Source: a virus. From it: a DNA stretch of 64,000 nt. Both the position numbers and the translations under genes were made by a program. Positions 52,801 to 63,030 of the stretch are shown here, piece after piece (the stretch's first letter is position 1; each line of letters starts with the position of its first letter). Location: IMG/VR virus record IMGVR_UViG_3300034073_004910, positions 30,403 through 94,402 of that record; one strand, 5' to 3'. The notes below the pieces were generated by a model. It was given only the letters and a program-made list of their open reading frames with translations. It had not been told where the DNA came from and ran no database searches.

Positions 52801-55687
52801 GGCATATCAAATTGAATATAGCTTTTTTGATATTCCTTCTACACAAATAAAAGAGTATGTGACAGAAGAAATTACGGGAGATAGAAATAGTTTACGAGTT
52901 TTTGGCGTAGCTCCTGGAACCTATGAAGTTCGTGTTCGAGTAAAAAATTCTATCGGAGAGTTTTCTCCTTGGGTCAGTCGAACTCTTACTCTTGAACCAG
53001 ACTCCTCTCTCGGCGGAGCTCAGCTTAATGGGCTGCAACTGGGCGGGGCTTTAGATACTGCTACGCGCTTTACGGATAATACTTATAGTATTACCGATAC
53101 GTTCTACACTTATACTGCACCTAACTTCAGAACATACTCAATAGAGCCAGCAACCAGCGCGCAGAGCGCGCAAAGCTTCGCTAATTTAAGTGCAAACTCT
53201 GAATACTATTTATTGTGGGATTCGAGCAATACAGAAGATCCGCTCAAAGCAGTAGCACATTACGAAGATACCAATGTTGCTTCCCCTTACGGAGCTACAA
53301 GTTCGTACTGGAGAGACGCTTATGCCGCAAATGATGGCATGGAAGCGCTTCCAGGTACGATCAGTGCAAGTCAGTTTACTAATAAAATTACTGGCACAAG
53401 CACCTTTTTTGAATCAAATCTTGCAGTTGGAAACTTTATAAAACTGTATGATTCTTCCAACTCTGCAAATTCGTTTTATACTGTCGTTACAGAAATTACA
53501 AGTAATACAGAATTGTACACGCGAGAAATTATACTTAAGAATTTTACTAACAAACAAATTCAAGTTCCCACCTATCGTGTAAACTATCGAAATGACGTAA
53601 TACTTGCAAAAATTGTTACAGATGAAAATACAGTCGCATCGCTGGAAGCTCAATATGTAACTACTACAATTGATGAACCGCAGTTTTTGGACGTATTGTC
53701 GAACGGTCAAACTTTTACTTATTATGCAAACAATGAACTGATCGGTCCTCAGCAAATTGACTTTACCGTTAATAAGCAAAATATTCTTGCAGCTACTGAG
53801 TGGGAACTTCGAGATTCGGAAGACAATCTTCTTAGCAATACTTATCTAGATGCTATAACAAACACGAGCGCTACGCTAAATGCAAATAGCTTTGGTTCAA
53901 TTACAAACAATTCATTTGTTCAAGTAACTGCTAAAGCACTTGATTTAAGCGATACCGTTTTAGTCAACAAACTTTTGTATGGACAAGATGGATTAATTGG
54001 AGAAGATGCAGTAACAATAAGAATTGCTGGATCTCGTCAAATTTTTACTTTTGACGCAAATAATGCTTTTAAGCCTGCCGGACAGTCCATTGTTTTAACT
54101 GTATCAAAACAAAACAGTACAAACACAGTAAACTGGACTTCATCTCCTTCTGTAAACTTACGAGAAGGTGTCTCTCCTTCCAGCCCCATTGTAACAACAG
54201 GAGATACTGTTTATTTATATATTGAAGATTTTGGACAAAATAATGAAGTAGTTGAATTTACTGCCACGCTAGATGGAACTTCTATTTTTGATAAGTTTAG
54301 CGTTTATAAATTGCGAGAAGGTCGAGAAGGACATACAATTGTATTAAGCAATGAAAATCATAGTATTCCTTTGGAGTATGACGGACTTTCGGGAAACTAC
54401 TTAGGCTCAGGTACGGACATTCGAGTTTGGGAAGGAACTACAGCCTTAACTTATAATGCTACGGCCGCTTCAAATGCAACCTTCAATGTAAGCGTATTAA
54501 GTAACACGAATATAACTCCTGATCCTACTCCGACTACAATTACTACTATAGTTACAAACGATACTCGTCGCTACGGTAACGCTAGTAATATAACAGCGAA
54601 TACTGCAAGCATTGTTTATACGATTGGAGTTCGTGATAAATTTGGTAATTTTAGTACTTATACGCGTCAACAAAGTTTTTCAGCAGTTCGAGAAGGTGCA
54701 CCAGGAGCTGATGGAGCTAATGGAGCCAACGGAACTCCGGCAGTAAGTATGTTTCTTTCGCGAGCTGGAGTGACTTTATTTGCTTATGCAGATGGCTACG
54801 TAACAGGCTATGCGGATGCAACAGGTCAAGCTGAACTTTATAGTGGATCTACTCGAGTTACTGAAAGTGCTTCTTGGTCGCGCACTCAGTCAACTGGACT
54901 AACTGGTACAGTTTCAAATACCGCGGGAACTAAAGGGGCTTACTCAGTTACAGCGTTATCAAATACTGTTCTTACTGGCACGCTTACAATTAATGCAAGT
55001 TATCAAGGTCAAACTTATACTAGTCGTTTTTCAGTTGCAAAAGCCGTAGGGGGTTATCAAATCGTATCTTCTCTTCCGAGCACAGATCTTTTTGAAGGAA
55101 GAGTTGTATTTTTACTTTCAGACGATAAGCTTTATCGCTATACTGTTCCTGGAGGCTGGACCGCATCGGTTCCAAACGTAGATATTAGCGGACTTATTAC
55201 GAACGCTCAAATTCAGTCTATTGCAAATACAAAACTGACGGGGACCATAACGAGCACTCAAATTGGTGCAAATGCTGTAACTACTCCAGCATTGGCGGCG
55301 GGGTCAGTAAATACTGCTCAGCTTGCAGCAAATTCTGTGATTGCAGGTAAAATTGCTGCTTTGGCAGTAAATACAATTCATTTAGCTGCGGACTCCGTGA
55401 CGGCGAATAAAATTGCTGTAAATGCAATTACAGCAGATAAAATAAACGTAGGAGCAGTAACCGCAGCAAAAATAAATGTAACAAATCTTTCTTCAATTAA
55501 AGCAGACGTAGGTATTTTAAATGCAGGAACAATTAACGTTACTAACATGACAATTACCGGAATTTCAAATACTGCGCTGAGTGTTAAAAGCGCTTTTTCA
55601 GGCGAGCGTCTTGAAATTTCGAGTGACGTTATTCGAATTTATGATTCCAGCGATGTACTACGAGTTAAATTAGGAAAACTGACATAA
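49895..55687 (+). CDS. J-like central tail-tip/host-specificity protein (1930 aa)
   Basis: N-terminal ALIYDLISEGEISGLVEGAK-SVFLNGTRL is the gpJ signature. Next come the hub domains (about 250-600), FN3-like parts (about 900-1040, ISWTPPEETYRDSANN ... APGTYEVRVRVKNSIGEFSP), a short collagen-like GAPGADGANGANG (about 1606), and a helical Ala/Asn repeat end (NTAQLAANSVIAGKIAALAV ... NAGTINVTNMTI). It forms the tail tip that contacts the host receptor. The start is two bases after gpI. Confidence 0.93.
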   Translation: MGGIPNYNKINSNPNQPDTTSATSQSTIQFNNNAQYALIYDLISEGEISGLVEGAKSVFLNGTRLTDTASASSVSPIGTTTGTFTASSTTVTASGGLSGTLNRLIILERGGKRSSTFSGTSGSNVLNTGSAYFENSMIGGSTSGAGLATTRRIRVDGLGPNGREYIGTIVKRISDTSAEVSPAISTTGSGKSGGLDHLTVVTAVNSSSSITVAQAPQSSGTKFQIVTITPNNTIQAPVDDRWNFKNVTLDFRAGSREQSIVEKNSLPTASFLTSIGEELQWGLGYGGDANPLAYSSAALGVGTDPSEVDKIKIGIEFPGGLYVNTGEKAKIQRTVMGIRVEFQYTQGGVSKSAVIVGPTSSAGWPDAVRGFDWISYLQNRGGIIGESTSPFVQDIEFSVEKFKPFTDFSILVTRTTPHISDDFPTKDNTFIFSARLKYVELQIVDKFSYPLSAYAAMSFPAEGFSNLPTRSYHVRGLKIKVPSNYITREESADSVAKYIGQWDGTFITKYTNNPAWIFYDLATNNRYGLGKYIDPTLIDKFSLYRIARYCDELVPDGKGGQEPRFTCNVYIFQAEEAYKLMRDLASTFRALTYWAQGSLITVQDSPKEAIYTFTQGNVIDGIFNYEYSGRNARYNEINVTWTNPDQFYQQDVLTVTDHTDVIKRGRVVPMDTIAFGCTSESQAYRVANWNLLTSQLETEFISFGTGINASFLLPGDIINVQDHHLQAVQASGRVRSAASATSITLDRNVTLTAGSTYKLHLIFDGPGCYLQQASATIGGTTYTRGDLIPGIDTSEEAALLVDASNNPVAVSFSADSHVQTKTINNSLPYTGNTITVSSAFSSTPSSEVIWAIENATLDAAGNAKQYRILNIKEEENHTYSIVAALYAPEKFEELEAKVKIAAPPFSGPRPGDDVPPVTNLNVVYTRTVLDEEFEEVDSTYYALISWTPPEETYRDSANNSVTRAYPYVVAYQIEYSFFDIPSTQIKEYVTEEITGDRNSLRVFGVAPGTYEVRVRVKNSIGEFSPWVSRTLTLEPDSSLGGAQLNGLQLGGALDTATRFTDNTYSITDTFYTYTAPNFRTYSIEPATSAQSAQSFANLSANSEYYLLWDSSNTEDPLKAVAHYEDTNVASPYGATSSYWRDAYAANDGMEALPGTISASQFTNKITGTSTFFESNLAVGNFIKLYDSSNSANSFYTVVTEITSNTELYTREIILKNFTNKQIQVPTYRVNYRNDVILAKIVTDENTVASLEAQYVTTTIDEPQFLDVLSNGQTFTYYANNELIGPQQIDFTVNKQNILAATEWELRDSEDNLLSNTYLDAITNTSATLNANSFGSITNNSFVQVTAKALDLSDTVLVNKLLYGQDGLIGEDAVTIRIAGSRQIFTFDANNAFKPAGQSIVLTVSKQNSTNTVNWTSSPSVNLREGVSPSSPIVTTGDTVYLYIEDFGQNNEVVEFTATLDGTSIFDKFSVYKLREGREGHTIVLSNENHSIPLEYDGLSGNYLGSGTDIRVWEGTTALTYNATAASNATFNVSVLSNTNITPDPTPTTITTIVTNDTRRYGNASNITANTASIVYTIGVRDKFGNFSTYTRQQSFSAVREGAPGADGANGANGTPAVSMFLSRAGVTLFAYADGYVTGYADATGQAELYSGSTRVTESASWSRTQSTGLTGTVSNTAGTKGAYSVTALSNTVLTGTLTINASYQGQTYTSRFSVAKAVGGYQIVSSLPSTDLFEGRVVFLLSDDKLYRYTVPGGWTASVPNVDISGLITNAQIQSIANTKLTGTITSTQIGANAVTTPALAAGSVNTAQLAANSVIAGKIAALAVNTIHLAADSVTANKIAVNAITADKINVGAVTAAKINVTNLSSIKADVGILNAGTINVTNMTITGISNTALSVKSAFSGERLEISSDVIRIYDSSDVLRVKLGKLT

Positions 55688-55980
55688 TGGCATACGGACT
55701 AGAAATTTATAACGCAAGCGGAAATACTGTGCTGTCTTATACGAGTCGCGTACCGCGGTTTGTACAAAATGGGATTTTTTCTTTAGCCTCTGGAGCGAAC
55801 GTGGATATAACAGTAGTAGGAATGCAAAATAATGACTCTTGGGAAGTTTTTATAAATGCTACTCCCCGTACATTTATTCCTGCGACTGTTACTTGCAATT
55901 TGCATTCTGGATATTTCAATGCTAAAAATAATACTATTGGACAGCTTGATAATATCGCTTATTGGGTGATACGATCATGA
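55687..55980 (+). CDS. small tail-fibre-associated protein 1 (97 aa)
   Basis: Begins MAYGLEIYNASGNTVLSYTS, a start shared with the next gene (M.YG.EI.N) and with the DUF6453 family found behind gpJ genes. All beta. It may decorate the tip or serve as an adhesin. The start overlaps the J-like stop by one base. Confidence 0.62.
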   Translation: MAYGLEIYNASGNTVLSYTSRVPRFVQNGIFSLASGANVDITVVGMQNNDSWEVFINATPRTFIPATVTCNLHSGYFNAKNNTIGQLDNIAYWVIRS

Positions 55981-56657
55981 GTTATGGAGTTGAGATATTA
56001 AATGATAATGATAGAATTGTAATTGACACTAACTATGTAAACATAGTTCCTTTATTAGATCCTCCTACAGTAGTTGCCGGCGCGGCAGCTTACCCAGGCT
56101 ACGCTAACTCTTCAAATTCTGATTTAGTAGTTGCACAGCCTTCTACCACAGTTAATACAACGTTAGCTGTAAGAACAGGTGCAGGAGGGAGCGCTACTTG
56201 GAGTGCAGCCTCTAGGTATAATGTACTTCGTAGATTTGATAGTTTTTCTGATGATATCTTGCCGAGTTATGGGCTACTTGTTCGTAATGAATCGGCTAAT
56301 ATTATTTTTAGCTCAAATATAGGAAGAAATTTTGAAATTGTTACAATAGGAGTCTTTAATAGTTCTAAAGCAAATACTTTAAATATTGTATTACCCTCTT
56401 CAACTACATTATACTCAGATTTTAATAAATATTATTGTTGTATGGCAGGTACTTTGCTTTTTAGCTTTAATCTTTTTACCCCTCCTACTGGTTACGATTA
56501 CGTCCAAGCATACACTTTTTTATATGCTAATTCTACTCATGGCCAAATACGAATAGACAGTTATACTGCTACAAGAAATCTTGACCCGCCATATGGCACA
56601 ACATATGGCACAAGATTTTCTGATTTTCAATACATGATTTTAAAGGAGTTATCATGA
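55977..56657 (+). CDS. small tail-fibre-associated protein 2 (226 aa)
   Basis: ATG 55977 overlaps the previous stop. Begins MSYGVEILNDNDRIVIDTNY. N-terminal plan as in protein 1, but longer with further beta-rich Tyr/Ser segments. Likely a tip or fibre component. No receptor specificity can be inferred. Confidence 0.6.
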   Translation: MSYGVEILNDNDRIVIDTNYVNIVPLLDPPTVVAGAAAYPGYANSSNSDLVVAQPSTTVNTTLAVRTGAGGSATWSAASRYNVLRRFDSFSDDILPSYGLLVRNESANIIFSSNIGRNFEIVTIGVFNSSKANTLNIVLPSSTTLYSDFNKYYCCMAGTLLFSFNLFTPPTGYDYVQAYTFLYANSTHGQIRIDSYTATRNLDPPYGTTYGTRFSDFQYMILKELS

Positions 56658-57112
56658 AACAATTTGCATCTGTAAGTTCTGATGGACAAATAGTCTCCGT
56701 CTTTTCACCCGGAAGAGACTCAGATTATTATGATGGTCAAGATTTAGGAAATAATCTTACCGCCTATGAAATTTCTTCTAATCTGGATCAAGCTACATTT
56801 TTGCACAACAACTATCGCAAAAATGGGGAATGGAAAACAAAACCGCCCCGACCCGGCGAGTATTATTTTTGGAATTTAGAAGCCGAAAACTGGATTTTCG
56901 ACTCCAATACATTATATTCACTTTTGCGAGAACAACGAGACGGCAGGCTATTTCGATCCGACTGGACTCAATTATCTGATGCTCCGTTGACAGAAAGTAA
57001 AAAACAAGAGTGGGCATTGTATCGCCAAGAACTGCGAGATCTGCCTCAAACTTATCCAAATCTAACTTCTCTCGAAGAAGTAATTTGGCCACAAGAGCCT
57101 TCAAATTCGTAA
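56654..57112 (+). CDS. tail fibre assembly chaperone-like protein (152 aa)
   Basis: The C-terminus LREQRDGRLFRSDWTQLSDA-PLTESKKQEWALYRQELRDL-PQTYPNL matches phage tail assembly chaperones of the PF16778 type (R..LL..(C/S)DWTQ..D.......W..YR..LRDLP). A beta-rich N-terminus precedes it. It probably helps to fold or attach fibre proteins. A promoter lies downstream for the fibre genes. Confidence 0.75.
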   Translation: MKQFASVSSDGQIVSVFSPGRDSDYYDGQDLGNNLTAYEISSNLDQATFLHNNYRKNGEWKTKPPRPGEYYFWNLEAENWIFDSNTLYSLLREQRDGRLFRSDWTQLSDAPLTESKKQEWALYRQELRDLPQTYPNLTSLEEVIWPQEPSNS

Positions 57113-57156
57113 TTTAAACTAACTCATTTTTAAAAAGCATACAAAAAAATTAGTAG

Positions 57157-57185
57157 TTGACACAAAAGTGTGTGTTTGTTATAAT
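57157..57185 (+). promoter_or_regulatory. consensus promoter of the fibre genes
   Basis: TTGACA (57157-57162), 17 bp, TATAAT (57180-57185), preceded by AAATTAGTAG as at 33.3 kb. GGAGG precedes the following ATG. Confidence 0.9.
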
Positions 57186-57208
57186 GAGTTCACAATGGAG
57201 GTACTATC

Positions 57209-57553
57209 ATGGCAGCAGGCACACATAATATAATCATTGACAAAGGCTCAGACTTTTCAATGCAACTTAGTTTAGTTCAGAGCGGAGCACCTGTAAGTTT
57301 GAGTGGGTACTCTGCACGTGCACATTTGCGAAGTTCAAAAAGTGTCTCAGCGCCTTTAGTTGCAACTTTTGTGTGCACTATACTGTCACCAAATACAGAT
57401 GGTAAAATTCATGTGCACATGCCAAATGCAAATACAAGTAATGTGACTCCAGGTAGATATTACTACGATCTTGAGATTTATACTGCAAACGATGCTACGG
57501 TCACACGACTTGTGCAAGGAGACGTTACTATAACGCCGGAAGTGACAAGATAA
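57209..57553 (+). CDS. beta-rich fibre-module protein (114 aa)
   Basis: Begins MAAGTHNIIIDKGSDFSMQL, then VSLSGYSARAHLRSSKSVSA and GRYYYDLEIYTANDATVTRL-VQGDVTITPEVTR. The pattern G....I..G..F......L.(G/S)Y.AR..(I/L)R...... YDLE......V.R..QG.V.. is a common phage protein next to collagen-like fibres, probably a baseplate or fibre-adaptor Ig-like domain. Ends one base before the fibre ATG. Confidence 0.65.
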   Translation: MAAGTHNIIIDKGSDFSMQLSLVQSGAPVSLSGYSARAHLRSSKSVSAPLVATFVCTILSPNTDGKIHVHMPNANTSNVTPGRYYYDLEIYTANDATVTRLVQGDVTITPEVTR

Positions 57554-60500
57554 ATGAGTGAAAATCGCTTAGAAATTATCGTTCAAGAAAACGTTACTCA
57601 GGTAGTACCAGCGACTGAGCCTATAATTATTGAAACTTCTCTTGCAGTCGGCGAAGGCCCGCAAGGTGCTCAAGGATTTCAAGGCGATGCTGGCCCTACC
57701 GGCGCTCAGGGTGATGCTGGCGCTCAAGGTGACACAGGAGCTCAGGGCGACACAGGCCCGCAAGGAGATGCAGGCCCTCAAGGTGACATAGGAGTTCAAG
57801 GCGACGTAGGAGCTCAAGGCTTTCAAGGCGATGCAGGCCCACAAGGCGACGCAGGCCCTCAAGGTGATACAGGAGCTCAAGGCGACGTAGGTGCTCAAGG
57901 CTCCCAAGGCGATACTGGTGCTCAGGGCTTCCAAGGCGATACTGGTGCTCAAGGCTTTCAGGGCGATGTAGGCGCTCAAGGCGATGTAGGTGCCCAAGGC
58001 TTTCAAGGATACCAAGGCGATACTGGTGCTCAAGGCTTTCAGGGCGACACTGGTGCTCAAGGATTTCAAGGCGATATCGGGTCTCAAGGAAATGACGGAA
58101 ACTTTGGTGGCGCCACGTTTGACTACACTTTTGACACTGGAATAACTGAAGCAGACCCTGGAACGGGGAGACTGCGCTTTAATAATGCATCTGATATTAC
58201 TCTCGCCTCTGAGATGTATATTGATGACACTGACGACAATGCAACAGATATTCAGCCTTTTTTACGCACTATCGACGACTCCACTTCTACTATCAAAGGC
58301 CACTTTAGAGTTTCAAACAAATTTGATTCTTCGGACTTTGCTTTGTTTACGATCAGTGCAGTTACAGAAAACTCTGGGTACTTTAAGGTCACTTGTTCAT
58401 ATGTAAGTGGATCTTCAGCAACTTTTGATCAAAATGAAGACATTTTAATTACTTTTGCTCGAACTGGAGACAAAGGTGATACCGGTGCTCAAGGCTTTCA
58501 AGGCGATACTGGTGCTCAAGGCTTCCAAGGGGATACTGGCGCTCAAGGCTTTCAAGGCGATACAGGCGCTCAAGGATTTCAAGGCGATACGGGTGCTCAG
58601 GGCTTTCAAGGCGATATCGGTGCTCAAGGCTTCCAAGGCGATATCGGTACTCAAGGATTTCAAGGTGATGTAGGCGCTCAAGGCGATACAGGCGCTCAAG
58701 GCTTTCAGGGTGATACTGGCGCGCAAGGCTTTCAAGGCGATATAGGCGCTCAAGGCTTTCAAGGCGGTACCGGCGCTCAAGGCTTTCAGGGTGATATTGG
58801 AGCTCAAGGATTTCAAGGCGACACTGGCGCTCAAGGCTTTCAGGGTGATACTGGCGCGCAGGGCGACACTGGAGCTCAAGGCTTTCAAGGCGATACTGGC
58901 GCGCAAGGCTTTCAGGGGGATACTGGCGCGCAAGGATTTCAAGGCGATACTGGTGCGCAGGGCGATACAGGTGCTCAAGGATTTCAAGGCGATACTGGTA
59001 CTCAAGGATTTCAAGGCGACACAGGCGCTCAAGGCTTTCAAGGCGACACAGGCGCTCAAGGCTTTCAAGGCTTTCAAGGCGATACTGGCGCTCAAGGCTT
59101 TCAAGGCGACACAGGCGACACAGGCGCTCAAGGCTTTCAAGGCGACACAGGCGCTCAAGGCTTTCAAGGCGACACAGGCGCTCAAGGCTTTCAAGGCTTT
59201 CAAGGCTTTCAAGGCGATACTGGCGCTCAAGGCTTTCAGGGGGATACTGGCGCGCAAGGCTTTCAGGGCAACACTGGTGCGCAGGGCGACACTGGCGCTC
59301 AAGGCTTTCAGGGTGATACTGGCGCGCAAGGCTTTCAGGGCAATACTGGTGCGCAGGGCGACACTGGAGCTCAAGGCTTTCAAGGCGACACAGGCGGGCA
59401 GGGCGCTCAAGGCGACACTGGCGCTCAAGGCTTTCAAGGCGACACTGGCGCTCAAGGCTTTCAGGGTGATACTGGCGCGCAAGGCTTTCAGGGCGGCACT
59501 GGCGCTCAGGGTTTTCAGGGTGATACTGGCGCTCAAGGCTTTCAAGGCGACACTGGCGCTCAAGGCTTTCAGGGTGATACTGGCGCTCAAGGCTTTCAAG
59601 GCGACACTGGCGCTCAGGGTTTTCAAGGCGATACTGGCGCTCAAGGCTTTCAGGGTGATACTGGCGCGCAAGGCTTTCAGGGCAATACTGGTGCGCAGGG
59701 CGACACTGGAGCTCAAGGCTTTCAAGGCGACACAGGCGGGCAGGGCGCTCAAGGCGACACTGGCGCTCAAGGCTTTCAAGGCGACACTGGCGCTCAAGGC
59801 TTTCAGGGTGATACTGGCGCGCAAGGCTTTCAGGGCGGCACTGGCGCTCAGGGTTTTCAGGGTGATACTGGCGCTCAAGGCTTTCAAGGCGACACTGGCG
59901 CTCAAGGCTTTCAGGGTGATACTGGCGCTCAAGGCTTTCAAGGCGACACTGGAGCTCAAGGCTTTCAAGGCGACACTGGCGCTCAAGGCTTTCAGGGCAA
60001 TACTGGTGCGCAGGGCGACACTGGAGCTCAAGGCTTTCAAGGCGACACAGGCGGGCAGGGCGCTCAAGGCGACACTGGCGCTCAAGGATTTCAAGGCGAC
60101 ATAGGCGCTCAAGGCTTTCAGGGTGATACTGGCGCGCAAGGCGCTCAAGGCGACACAGGCGCTCAAGGCTTTCAAGGCGATACAGGCGCTCAAGGCTTTC
60201 AAGGCGACACTGGCGCTCAAGGCTTTCAGGGCAATACAGGTGCTCAAGGCTTTCAAGGCGATACGGGCGATACGGGCGCTCAAGGCTTCCAGGGTAGTAC
60301 GGGTGCTCAAGGGGACGCAGGCGCTCAGGGTTTTCAAGGCGACACTGGCGCTCAAGGCTTTCAGGGCAATACAGGTGCTCAAGGCTTTCAAGGCGATACA
60401 GGCGCTCAAGGTTTCCAAGGCGATATAGGTGCTCAAGGCTCACAGGGATTTCAAGGAGATACTGGCGCTCAAGGCTTTCAGGGCGATACTGGTGTTCAGG

Positions 60501-62275
60501 GATCCCAAGGGGATGCTGGTCCGGGCCTTCCTGCTGGAGGTCTTCCGGGCGAGTATATTGTTAAAAATACGTCTACTGACTATGATACAGTTTGGACTGA
60601 TCGCGTTAATGCTAAGACAATTTATGAAAATGTAAAAAATATTTCTGGTACCGCTTTAGTCAAAGGAACTCCAGTCTATCAAATCGGAGTAACAGGAAAT
60701 ACAGTTACGGTTGGTGTTGCAAGAGCAGACGATCCGGATAAATTTGCCATAGGTGTTTTAGATGAACCCTTAACTGACGAGCAAGAAGGACGAATGCTTG
60801 TTCTTGGCGAAATTAAAAACGTCAATACAGCAGGTTTTTCTTCTGGAGACAAGGTATATTTAGGTGCAACTGGAGGTTATACCAATATTCCTCCTACAGA
60901 TTCAAATACTGCTCGCCAATTTTTAGGAATTGTAATTCGTGTTGATACTGATGTAGGCTCTGGATATATTACTGGCACTTTGACAGAGGATGCAGTAAAA
61001 TATCAAAGTGGATCTTTTTATGGGTGGACTGGCAGCGCCTGGGAATTATTGGAACTTCAAGGCCCTCAAGGCGACGTAGGCGCTCAAGGCGCTCAGGGAG
61101 ATACTGGTGCTCAGGGCGCTACGGGCGCTCAAGGCGATACAGGTGCTCAGGGCGCTACGGGCGCTCAGGGCGCTACGGGGGCTCAAGGCGATACCGGTGC
61201 TCAAGGCGATACTGGAGCTCAAGGCGACTCGGGTGCTCAAGGCGATACTGGAGCTCAAGGCGACTCGGGTGCTCAAGGCGATACTGGTGCTCAGGGCGCT
61301 ACGGGCGCTCAAGGCGATACTGGTGCTCAGGGCGCTACAGGTGCTCAGGGCGCTACGGGCGCTCAAGGCGACACAGGTGCTCAAGGCGATACAGGTGCTC
61401 AGGGCGCTACGGGAGCTCAAGGCGCTACGGGAGCTCAAGGCGCTACGGGTGCTCAAGGCGATACTGGTGCTCAAGGCGCTACTGGCGCTCAAGGCGATAC
61501 TGGTGCTCAGGGCGCTACGGGCGCTCAAGGCGCTACTGGCGCTCAAGGCGATACTGGTGCTCAAGGCGACACGGGCGCTCAGGGCGCTACAGGCGCTCAA
61601 GGCGATACTGGCGCTCAAGGCGCTACGGGCGCTCAAGGCGACACGGGCGCTCAAGGCGATACTGGTGCTCAGGGCGCTACGGGAGCTCAAGGCGATACTG
61701 GTGCTCAAGGCGACACGGGCGCTCAGGGCGCTACGGGCGCTCAGGGCGCTACGGGCGCTCAAGGAGATACTGGTGCTCAGGGCGCTACAGGCGCTCAAGG
61801 CGATACTGGTGCTCAAGGCTTTCAAGGCGATACTGGTCCGACAATATATCCCGGGGCAGGGGTTGCAATATCAACAGGAACAGCGTGGGGCACCAGTAAA
61901 ACAGCTCCAAGCGGCGATATTGTTGGCACTACAGATACGCAAACTCTTACTGCTAAAACTCTTGGCAACTACACAGAAACAGTTTTTGCAATATCGGATG
62001 GCTCCACAGTAAATCTTGACCCAACAAACGGTTCTATTCAGACATGGACATTAGGAGCCAGCCGCACACCAGGACAAGCTAATTGGTCTGCTGGACAATC
62101 AATTACACTTTTAATTGACGATGGTACTGACTATGCAATTACCTGGAGTTCTCTGTCCGTTGTCTGGAAGACAGGAGGCGGCGTAGCTCCAACCCTTGAA
62201 ACTACTGGAGTTACTGTCATTGTATTATGGAAAGTTAGCACGACGATCTACGGTGCTCGGGTAGGTAACGCTTAA
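57554..62275 (+). CDS. collagen-like tail fibre (1573 aa)
   Basis: A short N-terminal head ([20 protein letters not shown]) precedes Gly-X-Y repeats from about residue 36, interrupted by a globular insert (about 178-295). A long array of GAQGFQGDT units then runs to about residue 990, a second globular domain (about 995-1170, [20 protein letters not shown] ...), a [12 protein letters not shown] array (to about 1430) and a beta-rich C-terminal domain ([20 protein letters not shown] ...). Gly-X-Y trimers form collagen triple helices. The protein is probably a long trimeric fibre. Confidence 0.88.
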   Translation: MSENRLEIIVQENVTQVVPATEPIIIETSLAVGEGPQGAQGFQGDAGPTGAQGDAGAQGDTGAQGDTGPQGDAGPQGDIGVQGDVGAQGFQGDAGPQGDAGPQGDTGAQGDVGAQGSQGDTGAQGFQGDTGAQGFQGDVGAQGDVGAQGFQGYQGDTGAQGFQGDTGAQGFQGDIGSQGNDGNFGGATFDYTFDTGITEADPGTGRLRFNNASDITLASEMYIDDTDDNATDIQPFLRTIDDSTSTIKGHFRVSNKFDSSDFALFTISAVTENSGYFKVTCSYVSGSSATFDQNEDILITFARTGDKGDTGAQGFQGDTGAQGFQGDTGAQGFQGDTGAQGFQGDTGAQGFQGDIGAQGFQGDIGTQGFQGDVGAQGDTGAQGFQGDTGAQGFQGDIGAQGFQGGTGAQGFQGDIGAQGFQGDTGAQGFQGDTGAQGDTGAQGFQGDTGAQGFQGDTGAQGFQGDTGAQGDTGAQGFQGDTGTQGFQGDTGAQGFQGDTGAQGFQGFQGDTGAQGFQGDTGDTGAQGFQGDTGAQGFQGDTGAQGFQGFQGFQGDTGAQGFQGDTGAQGFQGNTGAQGDTGAQGFQGDTGAQGFQGNTGAQGDTGAQGFQGDTGGQGAQGDTGAQGFQGDTGAQGFQGDTGAQGFQGGTGAQGFQGDTGAQGFQGDTGAQGFQGDTGAQGFQGDTGAQGFQGDTGAQGFQGDTGAQGFQGNTGAQGDTGAQGFQGDTGGQGAQGDTGAQGFQGDTGAQGFQGDTGAQGFQGGTGAQGFQGDTGAQGFQGDTGAQGFQGDTGAQGFQGDTGAQGFQGDTGAQGFQGNTGAQGDTGAQGFQGDTGGQGAQGDTGAQGFQGDIGAQGFQGDTGAQGAQGDTGAQGFQGDTGAQGFQGDTGAQGFQGNTGAQGFQGDTGDTGAQGFQGSTGAQGDAGAQGFQGDTGAQGFQGNTGAQGFQGDTGAQGFQGDIGAQGSQGFQGDTGAQGFQGDTGVQGSQGDAGPGLPAGGLPGEYIVKNTSTDYDTVWTDRVNAKTIYENVKNISGTALVKGTPVYQIGVTGNTVTVGVARADDPDKFAIGVLDEPLTDEQEGRMLVLGEIKNVNTAGFSSGDKVYLGATGGYTNIPPTDSNTARQFLGIVIRVDTDVGSGYITGTLTEDAVKYQSGSFYGWTGSAWELLELQGPQGDVGAQGAQGDTGAQGATGAQGDTGAQGATGAQGATGAQGDTGAQGDTGAQGDSGAQGDTGAQGDSGAQGDTGAQGATGAQGDTGAQGATGAQGATGAQGDTGAQGDTGAQGATGAQGATGAQGATGAQGDTGAQGATGAQGDTGAQGATGAQGATGAQGDTGAQGDTGAQGATGAQGDTGAQGATGAQGDTGAQGDTGAQGATGAQGDTGAQGDTGAQGATGAQGATGAQGDTGAQGATGAQGDTGAQGFQGDTGPTIYPGAGVAISTGTAWGTSKTAPSGDIVGTTDTQTLTAKTLGNYTETVFAISDGSTVNLDPTNGSIQTWTLGASRTPGQANWSAGQSITLLIDDGTDYAITWSSLSVVWKTGGGVAPTLETTGVTVIVLWKVSTTIYGARVGNA
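57658..60535 (+). repeat. collagen-repeat array 1 with higher-order duplications
   Basis: Nine-base Gly-X-Y codon triplets are organised in 18-27-bp units (GGCGCTCAAGGCTTTCAAGG type). A block starting CAATACTGGTGCGCAGGGCG occurs at about 59341, 59683 and 59998, so larger segments of 342 and 315 bp were duplicated recently. Interrupted by non-repeat sequence at about 58090-58470. Confidence 0.85.
61066..61845 (+). repeat. collagen-repeat array 2
   Basis: Units GGTGCTCAGGGCGCTACGGG and GGCGCTCAAGGCGATACTGG alternate over 0.78 kb, encoding [12 protein letters not shown]. The third-position changes differ from array 1. Confidence 0.85.
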
Positions 62276-62961
62276 TGCTGGCTACATACCTCAAAGGAGG
62301 GTCTTCTGTACGAGCGGAATTCGTCAGTGCCTCCGCAGCGGTAGGAGGGAGCAGTAGCTTGTCGCCATCGCTTCCAGACGGGACAGCCATAGGTGATGTT
62401 GTGTTCATTTACTGCGCAAACCGCAACGGCCTGAACAGGTGGAACACGCCTACTGACTGGGAGCTGTTAGAGGAGACCACTAGCCATTCTGTCTTTGCAA
62501 GGCGTCGAGACTCGGAGTGGTCGATGCCGACGCTTACTTATACTGGGAATATCGCGCAAAGCGTAGCGCAGGCTGTAGCTATTCGAGGCTTGTTAAATAT
62601 ATCCACGGTCGAATCAATACTAGTCGCCGAGGCCGAAGTCACGGGGACCCAGCAGGATATGCCAATTCCAGCCTTGACAATTAGCAGTGGAAGCAATCTT
62701 TTTGTGATTTGTTTTGCTACTAAAGCGGCCACATCGGTTGCCGATGGTTTTTCGGTTTCGGATCTTGATGCGCCGTCACCCTGGACCGTCGGCAGCGCCG
62801 GAAAAGGTATTAATGGCACTTCATTAATATGCGCGACGTTTTACGTGCAGCAAGTCGGAGCGGCAACGAATATAAGCTCTGATACCGCGTTAATCGTCGC
62901 CGACCAAGATGAATCGTTATTCTGCCGGTCGTCCATTTTTGCTTTTCAAACTTCTGGGTAA
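62275..62961 (+). CDS. putative adhesin or fibre-tip protein (228 aa)
   Basis: ATG 62275 overlaps the fibre stop (TAATG). Begins [20 protein letters not shown] and has beta-rich segments (IGDVVFIYCANRNGLNRWNT; TYTGNIAQSVAQAVAIRGLL). The layout DGD.V......W.....W ...A......AVAIRG is seen in phage receptor-binding domains. GC and codon use (GTC, GCC, ACG) differ from the flanking A+T-rich genes, so acquisition by transfer is likely. Confidence 0.55.
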   Translation: MLATYLKGGSSVRAEFVSASAAVGGSSSLSPSLPDGTAIGDVVFIYCANRNGLNRWNTPTDWELLEETTSHSVFARRRDSEWSMPTLTYTGNIAQSVAQAVAIRGLLNISTVESILVAEAEVTGTQQDMPIPALTISSGSNLFVICFATKAATSVADGFSVSDLDAPSPWTVGSAGKGINGTSLICATFYVQQVGAATNISSDTALIVADQDESLFCRSSIFAFQTSG

Positions 62962-63030
62962 ATCAATTTGAGATTTGTGAATAACAAAAAACTATTTTGG
63001 GCGAAGAGTAGTCCAATCGGAGCAATTTAA

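Noticed and set aside
58445-60436. Two 660-residue minus-strand frames (ALKALSA... and SLERLCRLE... repeats)
   Set aside because: They are reverse-strand shadows of the collagen-repeat array, which is open in several frames because of its codon periodicity.
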